Below, in pieces: positions 45,682 through 56,100 of a stretch of 64,000 nucleotides of DNA (the stretch's first letter is position 1; every line of letters begins with the position of its first letter). Source of the stretch: Seonamhaeicola sediminis (GTDB lineage Bacteria > Bacteroidota > Bacteroidia > Flavobacteriales > Flavobacteriaceae); contig NZ_SMZJ02000002.1 in the NCBI RefSeq assembly GCF_004358095.2, positions 186,001 through 250,000 of the forward strand, read 5' to 3'. Made by a program: the position numbers and the translations under genes. The notes beneath the pieces were generated by a model. The model was not told the DNA's origin. It saw only the letters and a list, made by a program, of their open reading frames with translations, and ran no database searches.

Positions 45682-46341
45682 ATGTCTGTAGCTATAGAAA
45701 ATTTTGTAAAGGCCATTTACAAAAATGGAAAACGTGATAACAACGATACCAAACCAGGAAACATTGCCAAAGAATTAGGCATATCTAACGCCGCAGCCAC
45801 CGATATGGCCAAAAATTTGGCAGCTAAAGATTTATTAAAATATCAAAAATACAAACCATTAAAGTTAACAGATAACGGTACTAAAATGGCGCTTTCTGTA
45901 ATCAGAAAACATCGCCTATGGGAAGCTTTGTTATTTAAACTCTTTGATATGTCTCTGCACGACATTCATAGGGAGGCCGAACTTTTAGAGCACCAAACTT
46001 CCGATTTACTCGCAGAAAAAATAAGTGAATACTTAGGCAACCCAAAATTCGACCCTCATGGTGACCCCATCCCGAATGCCGATGGTGAAATCACCACTTC
46101 AGACACATCCATTTCGCTGTCTAATGCAAATGAAGGTAAATCATATACCATATCCAGATTAATGAGCGACGATAAAGAGTTCTTCGATTTTTGCGCCCTA
46201 AACGGATTGAAATATGGTAACACCCTTGTAGTATCTAAACAATTTACAAATAATAAAATGACTCAAATTTTAATAAACAACAATACTATTTTACTAAACC
46301 AAGATTTTACCTCAATTATATATGTCAATGAAAACAAATAA
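45682..46341 (+). CDS. DtxR/MntR-family metal-dependent regulator
   Basis: A 219-residue DtxR-family repressor. The N-terminal winged helix lies at about 1-70, the metal-binding dimer domain at about 75-140 (with EAELLEHQTSDLLAEKI and DPHGDPIP motifs) and an SH3-like FeoA domain at about 150-218. His and Glu ligands of the family are in place. It controls, in all likelihood, the following metal-uptake operon through the palindrome just upstream. Mn or Fe is the likely co-repressor; the sequence alone does not tell which. Confidence 0.9.
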   Translation: MSVAIENFVKAIYKNGKRDNNDTKPGNIAKELGISNAAATDMAKNLAAKDLLKYQKYKPLKLTDNGTKMALSVIRKHRLWEALLFKLFDMSLHDIHREAELLEHQTSDLLAEKISEYLGNPKFDPHGDPIPNADGEITTSDTSISLSNANEGKSYTISRLMSDDKEFFDFCALNGLKYGNTLVVSKQFTNNKMTQILINNNTILLNQDFTSIIYVNENK

Positions 46342-47131
46342 AACACTTTTAGCCGTAGGGTTTTTACTTTTATCATATAACCTTTTTTCTCAAGAAACCG
46401 AAAATGGCATTGGAACTTTAATAACAGATAGACCAGATGCAACAGAGTCTCCAAATACTGTTCCGGTTGGATATATCCAAGTAGAAACTGGTGCTTTTTA
46501 TGAAAGCTTTAAAGAAGATAATTCAAAATTTGAAAACTTCACTTTAAATACTACTTTAATTAGAATTGGATTAATAGACAATCTAGAATTAAGATTAGGT
46601 TGGGATTTTAACGAAAGTACTACAACAATTAGTAATATGAAATTAGATAACATAATGAGTGGTTTTAGCCCATTACTTTTTGGAGCCAAAGTTAATATTG
46701 CAAATGAAAAAGGATGTTTTCCAGAAATCGGTCTTATTGGTCACTTATTTTTACCCTTTACAGCTGGTACTGACTATAAAACAGAAACTACTGGGGTAGA
46801 TTTTAGGTTTTCATTTGCTCATACATTAAGCGAAACAACCAGTTTATCATATAATATTGGAGCTCAATGGGGTGATGACTCTTCGGAAGCTGCTTACATA
46901 TATACCATTGCATATGGCATAGGAATTACAGAGAAACTAGGTGCGTATGCAGAACTTTATGGAGATTTACCTGAAAATAATAGTGCTAATCACTTTTGGG
47001 ATGCTGGACTCACCTATTTAATTTCGGATAGCGTTCAGCTAGATGCCACTGTTGGTACCAGTATTACAAAAGGGCAAGATATTTTATTAAGTGGAGGTGT
47101 TAGTTTTAGAATACCAACTAAAAAGAATTAA
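46322..47131 (+). CDS. Outer-membrane barrel protein in the metal operon
   Basis: A 269-residue exported protein (signal peptide ending LFSQ, about residue 22). Strong beta-barrel pattern with a TDRPDATESPNTVP start motif seen in Phenol_MetA_deg/DUF-type transporters of the outer membrane. Its start (ATG at 46322 or 46328) overlaps the end of the regulator gene by 14-20 bases. Being first of the structural genes, it may be the outer-membrane entry pore for the metal; this is inference. Confidence 0.8.
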   Translation: MSMKTNKTLLAVGFLLLSYNLFSQETENGIGTLITDRPDATESPNTVPVGYIQVETGAFYESFKEDNSKFENFTLNTTLIRIGLIDNLELRLGWDFNESTTTISNMKLDNIMSGFSPLLFGAKVNIANEKGCFPEIGLIGHLFLPFTAGTDYKTETTGVDFRFSFAHTLSETTSLSYNIGAQWGDDSSEAAYIYTIAYGIGITEKLGAYAELYGDLPENNSANHFWDAGLTYLISDSVQLDATVGTSITKGQDILLSGGVSFRIPTKKN

Positions 47132-47132
47132 A

Positions 47133-48038
47133 ATGAAGAGAACAATATTTTCTATAATAATATTTACAGTTTTATTTAGCTGTAAAAACGAAAAAAAAGA
47201 CACCTCAAAACTTAATGTAGTAACCACCACAACGATGATAACTGATTTGGTTAAAAACATAGGAGGTGAAAACATCAACTTACAAGGCTTAATGGGTAGT
47301 GGAGTAGATCCACATCTTTATAAAGCCAGTGAAGGTGATGTTACTAAACTGGCTAATGCCGATATTATTTTTTATAACGGATTGCATTTAGAAGGCAAAT
47401 TGGTTGAAGTGTTCGAGAAGATGAAAAACAAGAAAACCATTGCCGTTTCCGATGCCATTGATAAAAACACATTAATAGGTTCAGAATATTTTGCATCCAA
47501 TTACGATCCTCACATTTGGTTTGATATTGACTATTGGAAACAAGCTACCCAATTTGTGATAAAAATATTATCAGAAGAAATCCCTGAAAATAAAACTGAT
47601 TTTGAAGCAAACGGCAACGCATATATTGATAAATTAGATGTATTAAAAACTAAAGTAGAAAGTACCATAGCAACGCTATCTGAAGAGCAACGTATCTTAG
47701 TTACAGCGCATGATGCCTTTAACTATTTTGGAAAATCATTTAATTTTGAAGTAGTTGGTTTACAAGGCCTTTCAACGGCTACAGAAGCAGGCGTAAAAGA
47801 TGTTCAAAAGTTGTCTACTTTTATTATTGAGAATAAAGTAAAGGCAATTTTTGTGGAAAGCTCGGTTCCAAAACGTACTATTGAAGCACTGCAAGCTTCT
47901 GTTAAATCAAAAGATCACGACGTTACTATTGGTGGCACTTTATATTCTGATGCATTGGGAGACGCAGGCACCGTTGAAGGTACTTATATTGGTATGTTTG
48001 AGTATAATGTGAATACGATTGTGGAGGCGCTAAAATAA
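47133..48038 (+). CDS. Metal ABC transporter substrate-binding lipoprotein (TroA-like)
   Basis: A 301-residue lipoprotein. I use the ATG at 47133, one base after the previous stop, because it gives a clean signal ending LFSC with lipid-anchor C17; a longer frame exists from 47091. The metal ligands H61, H127, H193 and D273 have nearly the spacing of TroA (His, His, His, Asp), which binds Mn or Zn. The long His-rich loop of ZnuA is missing, which slightly favours Mn. Confidence 0.9.
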   Translation: MKRTIFSIIIFTVLFSCKNEKKDTSKLNVVTTTTMITDLVKNIGGENINLQGLMGSGVDPHLYKASEGDVTKLANADIIFYNGLHLEGKLVEVFEKMKNKKTIAVSDAIDKNTLIGSEYFASNYDPHIWFDIDYWKQATQFVIKILSEEIPENKTDFEANGNAYIDKLDVLKTKVESTIATLSEEQRILVTAHDAFNYFGKSFNFEVVGLQGLSTATEAGVKDVQKLSTFIIENKVKAIFVESSVPKRTIEALQASVKSKDHDVTIGGTLYSDALGDAGTVEGTYIGMFEYNVNTIVEALK

Positions 48039-48040
48039 AC

Positions 48041-48340
48041 AGAAACCCCTCCTAAACTCCCCAAAAGGGGGAGAAATTTTACTCAAACTTTAGAGTTTAG
48101 AAAGGTGGAAAAATATTTAGTAAAAAAAATAAAATTAGCAGAAAGTCGACGCCCAAATCAATTCTCAGAATTGAACGTCAAGGCGCAGAATAGATAAAGA
48201 AAAGCTCCGAGAACAGGAGAACTATAGTTCGACGCGGAGTTTTTAAAATCGGTTTTCGGTCCGCCAAAGCGGACTGAAAAAATTCCTCGGCTTGAACTTG
48301 ATTTTTTGGTTCGTTTTTATCAAGAAAAAATGAACATATA
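48041..48340. repeat. Composite repeat-like insertion inside the metal operon
   Basis: The 314-base gap between the binding-protein and ATPase genes is packed with inverted repeats: 48057-48062 with 48068-48073 (CTCCCC/GGGGAG), 48158-48164 with 48168-48174 (TCAATTC/GAATTGA), the palindrome GAACTATAGTTC at 48219-48230, and 48259-48264 with 48269-48274 (GTCCGC/GCGGAC). It is locally richer in GC than its surroundings and carries no credible frame. I recall similar blocks between genes in other Flavobacteriaceae; that was not checked. Confidence 0.55.
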
Positions 48341-48352
48341 AACAAATTAAAA

Positions 48353-49090
48353 ATGGAAAATAAGATTGCCGTAAAAGTAGATGACCTCACAGTAGCCTAC
48401 AACTACAAGCCTGTATTATGGGATATCGATTTAGAAATCCCAGAAGGGGTGCTTATGGCCATTGTTGGACCAAACGGAGCTGGTAAGTCCACACTTATTA
48501 AATCAATTTTAGGCATTCTAAAACCCATTGCAGGTAGTGTTAGCATCTATGACGAACCTTACGAAAAACAACGCCAACTTGTGGCATACGTGCCACAAAA
48601 AGGAAGTGTGGATTGGGATTTTCCAACAACCGCTTTAGATGTTGTGATGATGGGCACTTATGGCAGTTTAGGCTGGATAAAACGTCCAGGTCAAAAAGAG
48701 AAAAAAGAAGCCTTAGAAGCTTTGGAAAAAGTAGGGATGTTACCTTTTAAAAATCGGCAAATAAGTCAGTTGTCTGGAGGTCAACAACAGCGTATATTTT
48801 TAGCTCGTGCTTTAGTACAAAATGCGTCTATTTATTTTATGGACGAGCCCTTTCAAGGTGTTGATGCTTCAACCGAAATTGCCATAATTAATATTTTAAA
48901 AGCATTACGAAAGGCAGGAAAAACAGTCATTGTGGTGCACCATGATTTACAAACTGTTCCCGAATATTTTGATTGGGTAACGTTTTTAAACGTGAAGAAG
49001 ATTGCTACAGGCCCAGTTAAAGACATCTTTAATGATGATAACCTTACTAAAACTTATGGAATTAATTATAAAGTAAGTATCCAAGAATAA
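48353..49090 (+). CDS. Metal ABC transporter ATP-binding protein
   Basis: A 245-residue ABC ATPase of the Mn/Zn/Fe type. Walker A (GPNGAGKST, 39-47), signature LSGGQ (140-144), Walker B (YFMDEP, about 162-167) and the switch His (VVHHD) are intact. It powers uptake through the two permeases encoded next; the first starts two bases after its stop. Confidence 0.93.
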   Translation: MENKIAVKVDDLTVAYNYKPVLWDIDLEIPEGVLMAIVGPNGAGKSTLIKSILGILKPIAGSVSIYDEPYEKQRQLVAYVPQKGSVDWDFPTTALDVVMMGTYGSLGWIKRPGQKEKKEALEALEKVGMLPFKNRQISQLSGGQQQRIFLARALVQNASIYFMDEPFQGVDASTEIAIINILKALRKAGKTVIVVHHDLQTVPEYFDWVTFLNVKKIATGPVKDIFNDDNLTKTYGINYKVSIQE

Positions 49091-49092
49091 CA

Positions 49093-50220
49093 ATGGATAT
49101 CATAGAATACATAAAACTCGTCTTTACAGACTACACCCTAAGAACCATAACACTTGGTACTGCGATTTTAGGTGCCGTAACTGGTATGTTAGGAAGTTTC
49201 GCCGTACTACGGAAACAAAGTTTATTAGGTGATGCTATTTCACACGCCGCTTTACCAGGTATTGCTATAGCCTTTTTACTCACGGGTGCAAAAGACAGCA
49301 ATACATTATTATTAGGCGCATTAGTAAGTGGTCTTTTAGGAACGTTCTGGATTCGAGGTATTATTAGTAAAACCCATTTAAAGTCAGATACTGCTTTGGG
49401 TTTAATTCTATCACTTTTCTTTGGTTTTGGTATGTTGCTACTCACTTTTATTCAAAAACAACCCAATGCAAATCAAGCTGGATTAGATAAATATTTATTC
49501 GGACAAGCAGCAACATTATTAGAAAGCGATGTTTGGATGATGGCTATCGTAACAGGAATTTGTTTACTGGTATTGCTACTGTTTTGGAAAGAATTCAAAA
49601 TTTTATTATTTGATGCAGACTATACTAAGACACTAGGATTTAACACTAAAATTATCGATATTTTAATTACCTCTTTTATTGTTCTGGCTATTGTACTAGG
49701 GCTACAAACGGTTGGTGTTGTTTTAATGAGTTCCATGTTATTAGCACCCGCTGCCGCAGCAAGACAATGGACCAATAGTTTAAGTGTTATGGTGTTTTTG
49801 GCTGCAATTTTCGGAGCGTTTTCAGGTGTTTTTGGAACTGCGGTAAGTGCAAGCCAGAATAATTTATCTACTGGACCTGTTATTGTAATAGTTGCCAGTA
49901 TTTTTGTTTTAGTATCTTTTATATTTTCACCAACACGTGGGCTTCTCTTTAAACAAATCCGCTTTATAAAAAATCGTCGCGATTTACAATTGCATAAAAC
50001 CTTAGCATTTATGTATAATATTGTTAAAAGCCATGAAAATATTTCACATCCGCATGCTATAAAAATTCTAAATAATTTTCAAGGTTATACAAAAAGTACA
50101 CTTCAAAAATTAGTAAGCAAAAACTATGTAACTCTAAATGGGAGTATGTGGAGTTTTACAGAAGAAGGTTTTAAAATAGCCTCCAACCTTTACAACCAAC
50201 AAACAGATAACAATGAGTAG
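49093..50220 (+). CDS. Metal ABC permease with C-terminal winged-helix-like tail
   Basis: A 375-residue permease. Residues 1-280 have the eight or so TM segments of the ABC-3 (Mn/Zn) family. The last 80 residues (about 296-375) are extra compared with a usual 280-300-residue permease and look like a winged helix: helices around 301-345 then a wing with WSFTEEG, close to the LTxxG wing of DtxR proteins. It overlaps the next permease by eight bases. Confidence 0.88.
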   Translation: MDIIEYIKLVFTDYTLRTITLGTAILGAVTGMLGSFAVLRKQSLLGDAISHAALPGIAIAFLLTGAKDSNTLLLGALVSGLLGTFWIRGIISKTHLKSDTALGLILSLFFGFGMLLLTFIQKQPNANQAGLDKYLFGQAATLLESDVWMMAIVTGICLLVLLLFWKEFKILLFDADYTKTLGFNTKIIDILITSFIVLAIVLGLQTVGVVLMSSMLLAPAAAARQWTNSLSVMVFLAAIFGAFSGVFGTAVSASQNNLSTGPVIVIVASIFVLVSFIFSPTRGLLFKQIRFIKNRRDLQLHKTLAFMYNIVKSHENISHPHAIKILNNFQGYTKSTLQKLVSKNYVTLNGSMWSFTEEGFKIASNLYNQQTDNNE

Positions 50221-51373
50221 CGCACAACTAGAAATACAATTAATTGCGAGTTTAGTTGCCATTGCTTGTGCTATTCCAGGGACATTTTTAGTGCTTAGAA
50301 AAATGGCGATGATTAGTGATGCCATTAGCCATTCTATTCTCCCAGGAATTGTCATTGGCTTTTTTATTACGCAGGACCTCAACTCACCATTACTTATTTT
50401 ATTAGCAGCAGTTACAGGAATTATCACCGTGATTTTAGTAGAATATATCCAAAAAACCGGTTTAGTTAAAGAAGACACCGCTATTGGTTTAGTATTTCCA
50501 GCACTATTTAGTATTGGTGTGATTATGATAGCCAAAAATGCCAATGATGTACATTTAGATGTTGATGCCGTTTTGTTGGGAGAACTTGCTTTTGCTCCTT
50601 TTGATAGATTAATAATTTCTGGAGTTGATGTAGGCCCAAAATCACTATGGATTATAGGTACAATTTTACTTATAACTATCGGACTTTTATTTGCCTTTTT
50701 TAAAGAATTAAAGGTAAGCACGTTTGATACTGGTTTAGCCGCTTCATTGGGCTTTTCGCCAGTTGCTATTCATTACGGCTTAATGACAGTGTCTTCGGTA
50801 ACAACCGTTGGTGCTTTTGATGCTGTTGGTGCTATTTTGGTTGTGGCTTTAATGATTGCTCCAGCAGCCACATCTTACCTATTAACCAACGAATTAAAGC
50901 GTATGCTTATTTATGCCATTTGTTTTGGCGTTTTTAGTGCTATTTCTGGATATTGGGTGGCGCATTGGTTAGATGCCTCTATTGCAGGGTCTATTACAAC
51001 CATGCTAGGTTTTTTGTTTTTGGCGGTATATCTCTTTGCTCCAAACAAAGGGGTCATTGCTGTATTATATCTTGAAAGACAACAACGCACCGAAGTGTCT
51101 TTACTTACGTTTCTCCTTCACTTAAAAAATCATACCGAAGAACGTGAGCGACATGTAAACCATCTTAATGAACATATCAATTGGCAGAAAGTTCGTTCTA
51201 AAACAGTTTTAGATTTGGCTCATAAAAACAATATGATTCAATTGGATAAAAATATTGTCTCACTAACAGAAAAAGGTGAAGATTTCACCTCTCAAGCCAT
51301 TGATTATATCATTACAAATCAAGATAGCAAGATAGAACACATGAAAGACGATTTCTTTTTGTTTAGAGGGTAA
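50213..51373 (+). CDS. Second metal ABC permease with C-terminal winged-helix-like tail
   Basis: A 386-residue ABC-3 family permease, paralogous to the one before it. The TM core ends near residue 285; a tail of about 100 residues follows, with helices (300-342) and a wing-like VSLTEKG segment (349-355). The two permeases probably form a heterodimer. The tail may sense metal, bind DNA or regulate transport; none of this is shown. Confidence 0.88.
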   Translation: MSSAQLEIQLIASLVAIACAIPGTFLVLRKMAMISDAISHSILPGIVIGFFITQDLNSPLLILLAAVTGIITVILVEYIQKTGLVKEDTAIGLVFPALFSIGVIMIAKNANDVHLDVDAVLLGELAFAPFDRLIISGVDVGPKSLWIIGTILLITIGLLFAFFKELKVSTFDTGLAASLGFSPVAIHYGLMTVSSVTTVGAFDAVGAILVVALMIAPAATSYLLTNELKRMLIYAICFGVFSAISGYWVAHWLDASIAGSITTMLGFLFLAVYLFAPNKGVIAVLYLERQQRTEVSLLTFLLHLKNHTEERERHVNHLNEHINWQKVRSKTVLDLAHKNNMIQLDKNIVSLTEKGEDFTSQAIDYIITNQDSKIEHMKDDFFLFRG

Positions 51374-51378
51374 TTATT

Positions 51379-51738
51379 ATGGCACAACACAACGATCTCG
51401 GTAAAAAAGGCGAACAACTTGCGGTAGATTTTCTTCTGAAAAACAACTACGATATTATAGAACGCAACTATCGTTTTGAAAAAGCCGAAGTTGATATCAT
51501 TGCACAAAAAGACGATACATTAGCCATCATTGAAGTAAAAACAAGATCTACTGTTGATTTTGGAGACCCGCAGGATTTTGTGAAGCCAAAACAAATAAAA
51601 AATCTAGTAAAAGCTGTTGACGAATATGTTACTGTAAATGATTTAGACGTTGAAATACGCTTTGATATCATTGCTATTGTTAAAGAAGGTAATCAATATA
51701 ACATTGAGCATTTAGAGGATGCCTTTTATCATTTTTGA
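51379..51738 (+). CDS. yraN: YraN/UPF0102-family protein
   Basis: A 119-residue protein with the restriction-endonuclease-like core of UPF0102 (ERNYRFEKAEVDII, later IIEVKTR), so the Glu-Asp-Glu-x-Lys catalytic set is present. Function is not established; a nuclease role in DNA repair or uptake has been proposed for the fold. It starts five bases after the second permease and is probably co-transcribed, though unrelated in role. Confidence 0.9.
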   Translation: MAQHNDLGKKGEQLAVDFLLKNNYDIIERNYRFEKAEVDIIAQKDDTLAIIEVKTRSTVDFGDPQDFVKPKQIKNLVKAVDEYVTVNDLDVEIRFDIIAIVKEGNQYNIEHLEDAFYHF

Positions 51739-51745
51739 TTCAATT

Positions 51746-51768
51746 TGTCATGCTAAATTTCAGCATAT
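51746..51768. repeat. Short hairpin of the GTCAT repeat type
   Basis: GTCAT leads into the stem ATGCT/AGCAT (51750-51754 with 51762-51766). It resembles half of the element at 221-303 and lies between two convergent genes. Confidence 0.4.
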
Positions 51769-51818
51769 CATAGTTTTTATAATTTAAGACACGACAAGTT
51801 GATTGTAAAAAAACCCTA

Positions 51819-53150
51819 TTATTTTTCATCAAAAATTACTTTTAATGCTTCAAAATCTACTGGTTTTATAATGATTTTTTTATCCTTATTTAGTATAAAG
51901 TAGGTAGGTGTTGCAGTAACACCATAATCATTACCAATGGGATTGTTCCATTTCCCCAAACCATACACATGAATAAAACCTGGATAGTTTTTTATGAGTT
52001 CTTTCCAATCATTGGGTTCTTCTTCTAAAGCAATAGCAATAACCTTTAAATTATTTTGAGTTTTGGTTAATGCATGTAACTCTGGTATTTCTTCTAAACA
52101 ATGAGAACAGGTTGTATTCCAAAATACAATTATATATTTATCAAAACCCTTTAAATCACTTAATTTCTTACTTATTGTCTTACCTCCTTCTTCTAGCTTA
52201 AAAGAAAAATCAGGAGCTATTTTCCCTATTGAAACATTTTGGTATTTTATTAATACATTTAGTAATTCTTGATCATTTAAAGCTACTGCCAAATCCATTA
52301 AGTATTTCTCTGAAATATAATTGGCTACACTTTCAAAATTTAAGTCGGCCATTTGTTGCCATAAGCTCACTAATAAAATACGTTTTACTTGCTTTGAAGC
52401 AGGCTCCATTGCTTTACATACAACATCAATATTGCTTTTGTAATTAACTATTTCATCATCAGAATCTATGGTCATTCCAAATACATAATTCAACATTTTC
52501 TCTTCTAAAAAATTTGAACTCTGCAATGTTTTGTTCGTGAAATCTATCGTATCAAAATAATGCGCCTTTAAACTATTTACATAGGTTTTTACATCTACAA
52601 AACTTTTAGGAATAAAAGGTTTATTGGCCTTAATAAACTCTAAAACCATAAGGTCTTTTGCCGCTTCCTCATAATTTTGTTGTGTATTTTTCTGGGTTTC
52701 AAAAATTTTTTTCAAAGCCAGTGTATCAGTACTATTCTCACTAAAAAACTTGCCAATACTATGTGTTACCATAGACATACTATTGGTGTAAGATGCCAAT
52801 AATGAATTCTCAATAGAGGAATGAAATTTTACACCCGTTTCACTATTAAAGGATAGATTAATATCCTCTGCACCATTGTAAATGATATCAAAATTATAAT
52901 CTTCTTGCGGAATGGCATAAACCAGTCTGTACATACCTTTTGTAGCCGTAGAATCTAATATAATTTCAAAAGAACCTTCTTCATCAATTTTAGCATTTGA
53001 AATATATTCTGAAACGGTAGGTGATACTTTGTAAAGAAGTACTACATTATAATCTTCGGCAGGGGTAAATGTGCCTTTAATAGTATGTTGTGCCCAAAGC
53101 AATGTTGGGATAAATATAAAAAATAAGATGTGTTTTAAAACTAGTTTCAT
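51819..53150 (-). CDS. TlpA-type thioredoxin-like exported protein
   Basis: A 443-residue exported protein (signal peptide ending LLWAQ, about residue 21). The N-terminal part resembles DUF4369, a helical middle follows, and the last 140 residues are a TlpA/ResA-type thioredoxin domain with active-site CSHC and a cis-Pro (TATPTYF). It should reduce disulfides in the periplasm. Its ligand or partner is unknown. It begins 20 bases after the mfd stop, so they may be co-transcribed. Confidence 0.87.
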   Translation of the reverse strand: MKLVLKHILFFIFIPTLLWAQHTIKGTFTPAEDYNVVLLYKVSPTVSEYISNAKIDEEGSFEIILDSTATKGMYRLVYAIPQEDYNFDIIYNGAEDINLSFNSETGVKFHSSIENSLLASYTNSMSMVTHSIGKFFSENSTDTLALKKIFETQKNTQQNYEEAAKDLMVLEFIKANKPFIPKSFVDVKTYVNSLKAHYFDTIDFTNKTLQSSNFLEEKMLNYVFGMTIDSDDEIVNYKSNIDVVCKAMEPASKQVKRILLVSLWQQMADLNFESVANYISEKYLMDLAVALNDQELLNVLIKYQNVSIGKIAPDFSFKLEEGGKTISKKLSDLKGFDKYIIVFWNTTCSHCLEEIPELHALTKTQNNLKVIAIALEEEPNDWKELIKNYPGFIHVYGLGKWNNPIGNDYGVTATPTYFILNKDKKIIIKPVDFEALKVIFDEK

Positions 53151-53170
53151 TTATTCCATTAAGACAATAA

Positions 53171-56100
53171 TCAAGCCACAATAGGTTTTAATAATGCTAA
53201 AGCTTTTTCAACCGATTTTACATTTCCAAAAGTAAGCAATAATCGTAAGCCTTGACGGGTTTGTTTTTCTTTCATTTTACACAAATCAGGATTAGTCTGT
53301 ACATAACCCAATACTTTTGTAAAAAAGGGACTGTGATAAAAACTACTTTGTTGGTCACTTATAAAATACCCAATGAGTTTTCCTTGTTTCATAACTATTT
53401 TCTCAAAACCAATTTTGGAGGCAATCCATTTTATTTGGACACTATTTAACAAATCCGTCACTTGTTCTGGCAACTCCCCAAACCTGTCAACTAATTCTTT
53501 TTCAAATTGACCTAATTCTTCTTCGTCTTTTAACTCGTTTAACTTGGTGTAAAGGTGTAATCTTTCGCTAATGTTATTCACGTAATTGTCTGGGAATAGT
53601 AACTCAAAATCGGTGTCTATGGTAACATCTTTAACGTAAACTTTATTCTCATCAGGTTCATTATATAGATCCTTAAACTCGTTATCTTTAAGCTCTTCAA
53701 TAGCTTCATTCAATATTTTTTGATAGGTATCAAATCCAATTTCGTTTATAAATCCGCTTTGTTCTCCTCCCAATAAATCACCAGCACCTCGAATTTCTAA
53801 ATCCTTCATAGCTATATTAAATCCGCTTCCTAATTCTGTAAATTGTTCCAACGCCGAAATACGTTTTCTGGCATCTTCTGTCATAGCAGAATACTCAGGT
53901 GTTATAAAGTAGCAGAAAGCCTTTTTATTACTTCTACCAACGCGCCCACGCATTTGATGCAAATCACTCAACCCAAAATTATTAGCATTATTAATAAAAA
54001 TGGTATTGGCATTGGGTACATCCAATCCGCTTTCAACAATGGTAGTACTAACCAAAACATCAAATTCACCATTGATAAAAGACAGCATGAGTTGTTCTAA
54101 TTTTTTGCCTTCCATTTGCCCATGACCAATAGCAACTTTAGCATCTGGCACCAATCGTTGTACCATGCCGGCTACTTCTTTGATGTTTTCAATGCGGTTA
54201 TGTATAAAGAATATTTGCCCGCCACGTTCAATTTCATAGCTAACCGCATCGCGAATCGTCTCTTCATTAAACCGAATTACATGACTTTCTATTGGGTAAC
54301 GATTGGGAGGAGGTGTTGTAATTACTGATAAATCTCTAGCTGCCATTAAGCTAAATTGTAATGTTCTGGGAATGGGGGTTGCTGTTAACGTAAGTACATC
54401 TACATTCTCTTTAATGGTTTTTAGCTTTTCTTTTACAGCCACACCAAATTTTTGTTCCTCATCAACAATTAGTAGCCCTAAGTCTTTAAACTTTACATTT
54501 TTATTTACCAATTGGTGGGTTCCAATGATTATATCTACTTTTCCTTGTTGTAAAGCTTCTAAAGTTTCACGTTTTTCCTTGGCAGTTCTAAATCGGTTTA
54601 AATAATCTACAACTACAGGGAAATCTTCTAGGCGTTTTTTAAACGTTCTTGAGTGTTGGTAAGCCAAAATGGTTGTTGGTACTAAAATGGCCACTTGCTT
54701 ACCATTATCAACTGCTTTAAAGGCAGCACGAATAGCTACTTCGGTTTTCCCAAAACCAACATCACCACAAACTAATCTGTCCATAGGGCGCTCACTTTCC
54801 ATATCGGCTTTTATATCAGCTGTAGCAGTACTTTGGTCTGGGGTGTCTTCATAAATAAAAGAGGCTTCCAACTCATGTTGCATATAACTATCTGGGGTAT
54901 ACTGATACCCCTTTTTTGTCTTTCGCTTTGCGTAAAGTTTAATTAAATTAAATGCAATATCCTTAACACGTGCTTTTGTTTTTTGCTTAAGGTTCTTCCA
55001 TGCAGAGCTACCCAATTTATAGATTTTAGGTGGCTTACCATCCTTACCGTTAAACTTAGTGATTTTATGAAGTGAGTGGATGCTTAGGTATAAAATATCA
55101 CGCTCCCCATAAATAAGTTTTATAGCTTCTTGTTGTTTACCTTCAACGTTAATTTTTTGAAGTCCTCCAAATCGACCGATACCATGATCTATATGTGTAA
55201 CATAATCACCAACATCTAAATTGGTAAGCTCTTTTAAGGTAATGGCTTGCTTTTTAGCATAGCCGTTTTTGATGTGGAATTTGTGGTAACGTTCAAATAT
55301 TTGATGATCTGTATAGCAAACTATTTTATTATCATGGTCTATAAAACCTTGATGCAACGATAAAATTACAGTCTCATAATCTTTAACATCTAATTTTGCA
55401 TCATCAAAAATATCATGAAAACGTTGCGCTTGTTGTTGGCTAATACAAGTAATGAAATTAGTATAACCTTTATCGTAATTGGCGTTTAAATCTTCAATTA
55501 ATAAGTTGAATTGCTTATTGAAGGATGGTTGAGGCGTGGTATTATATTCAATAATTTCGGTGCCGTCATTTTTAAATACACTCTGTGTCCCAAATTCAAT
55601 AAGAGCAAAGTCTAATAATTGCTTTTTAAGTAATGTAGAATTAACAAATAATTCTTCAGGCTTACTATGCTTTAATTCTGAAGATAGCTCTTTAAAAGCC
55701 TCTTCGGCCTTAGTGAAAAAGTCATCAATTCTAGAAAAACATAAATCGGCATTTTTTAAGCAGACAACTGTTTTTTGAGCAATGTATTTTAAGAAACTCT
55801 GTCTACTTTCCTCTAAAAACTTATTGGCAACATTGGGTATGATATTTATTTTCTTAATCTGGTCAACTGAAAGTTGTAACTCTACATCAAAAGTTCTTAT
55901 GCTATCTACCTCATCACCAAAAAACTCAATACGGTAAGGCTCATCATGTGAAAATGAAAACACATCAACAATACCACCTCTAACCGAAAACTCTCCAGGT
56001 TCTGTAACAAAATCTACACGTTTAAATTGGTACTCAAACAGAACTTCATTTACAAAATCTATGGATAGATTATCACCAACAGCCACTTTTAAAGTGTTAC

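Noticed and set aside
50134-50721. 195-residue minus-strand frame
   Set aside because: It lies fully antisense to the well-supported second metal permease and shows no family features.
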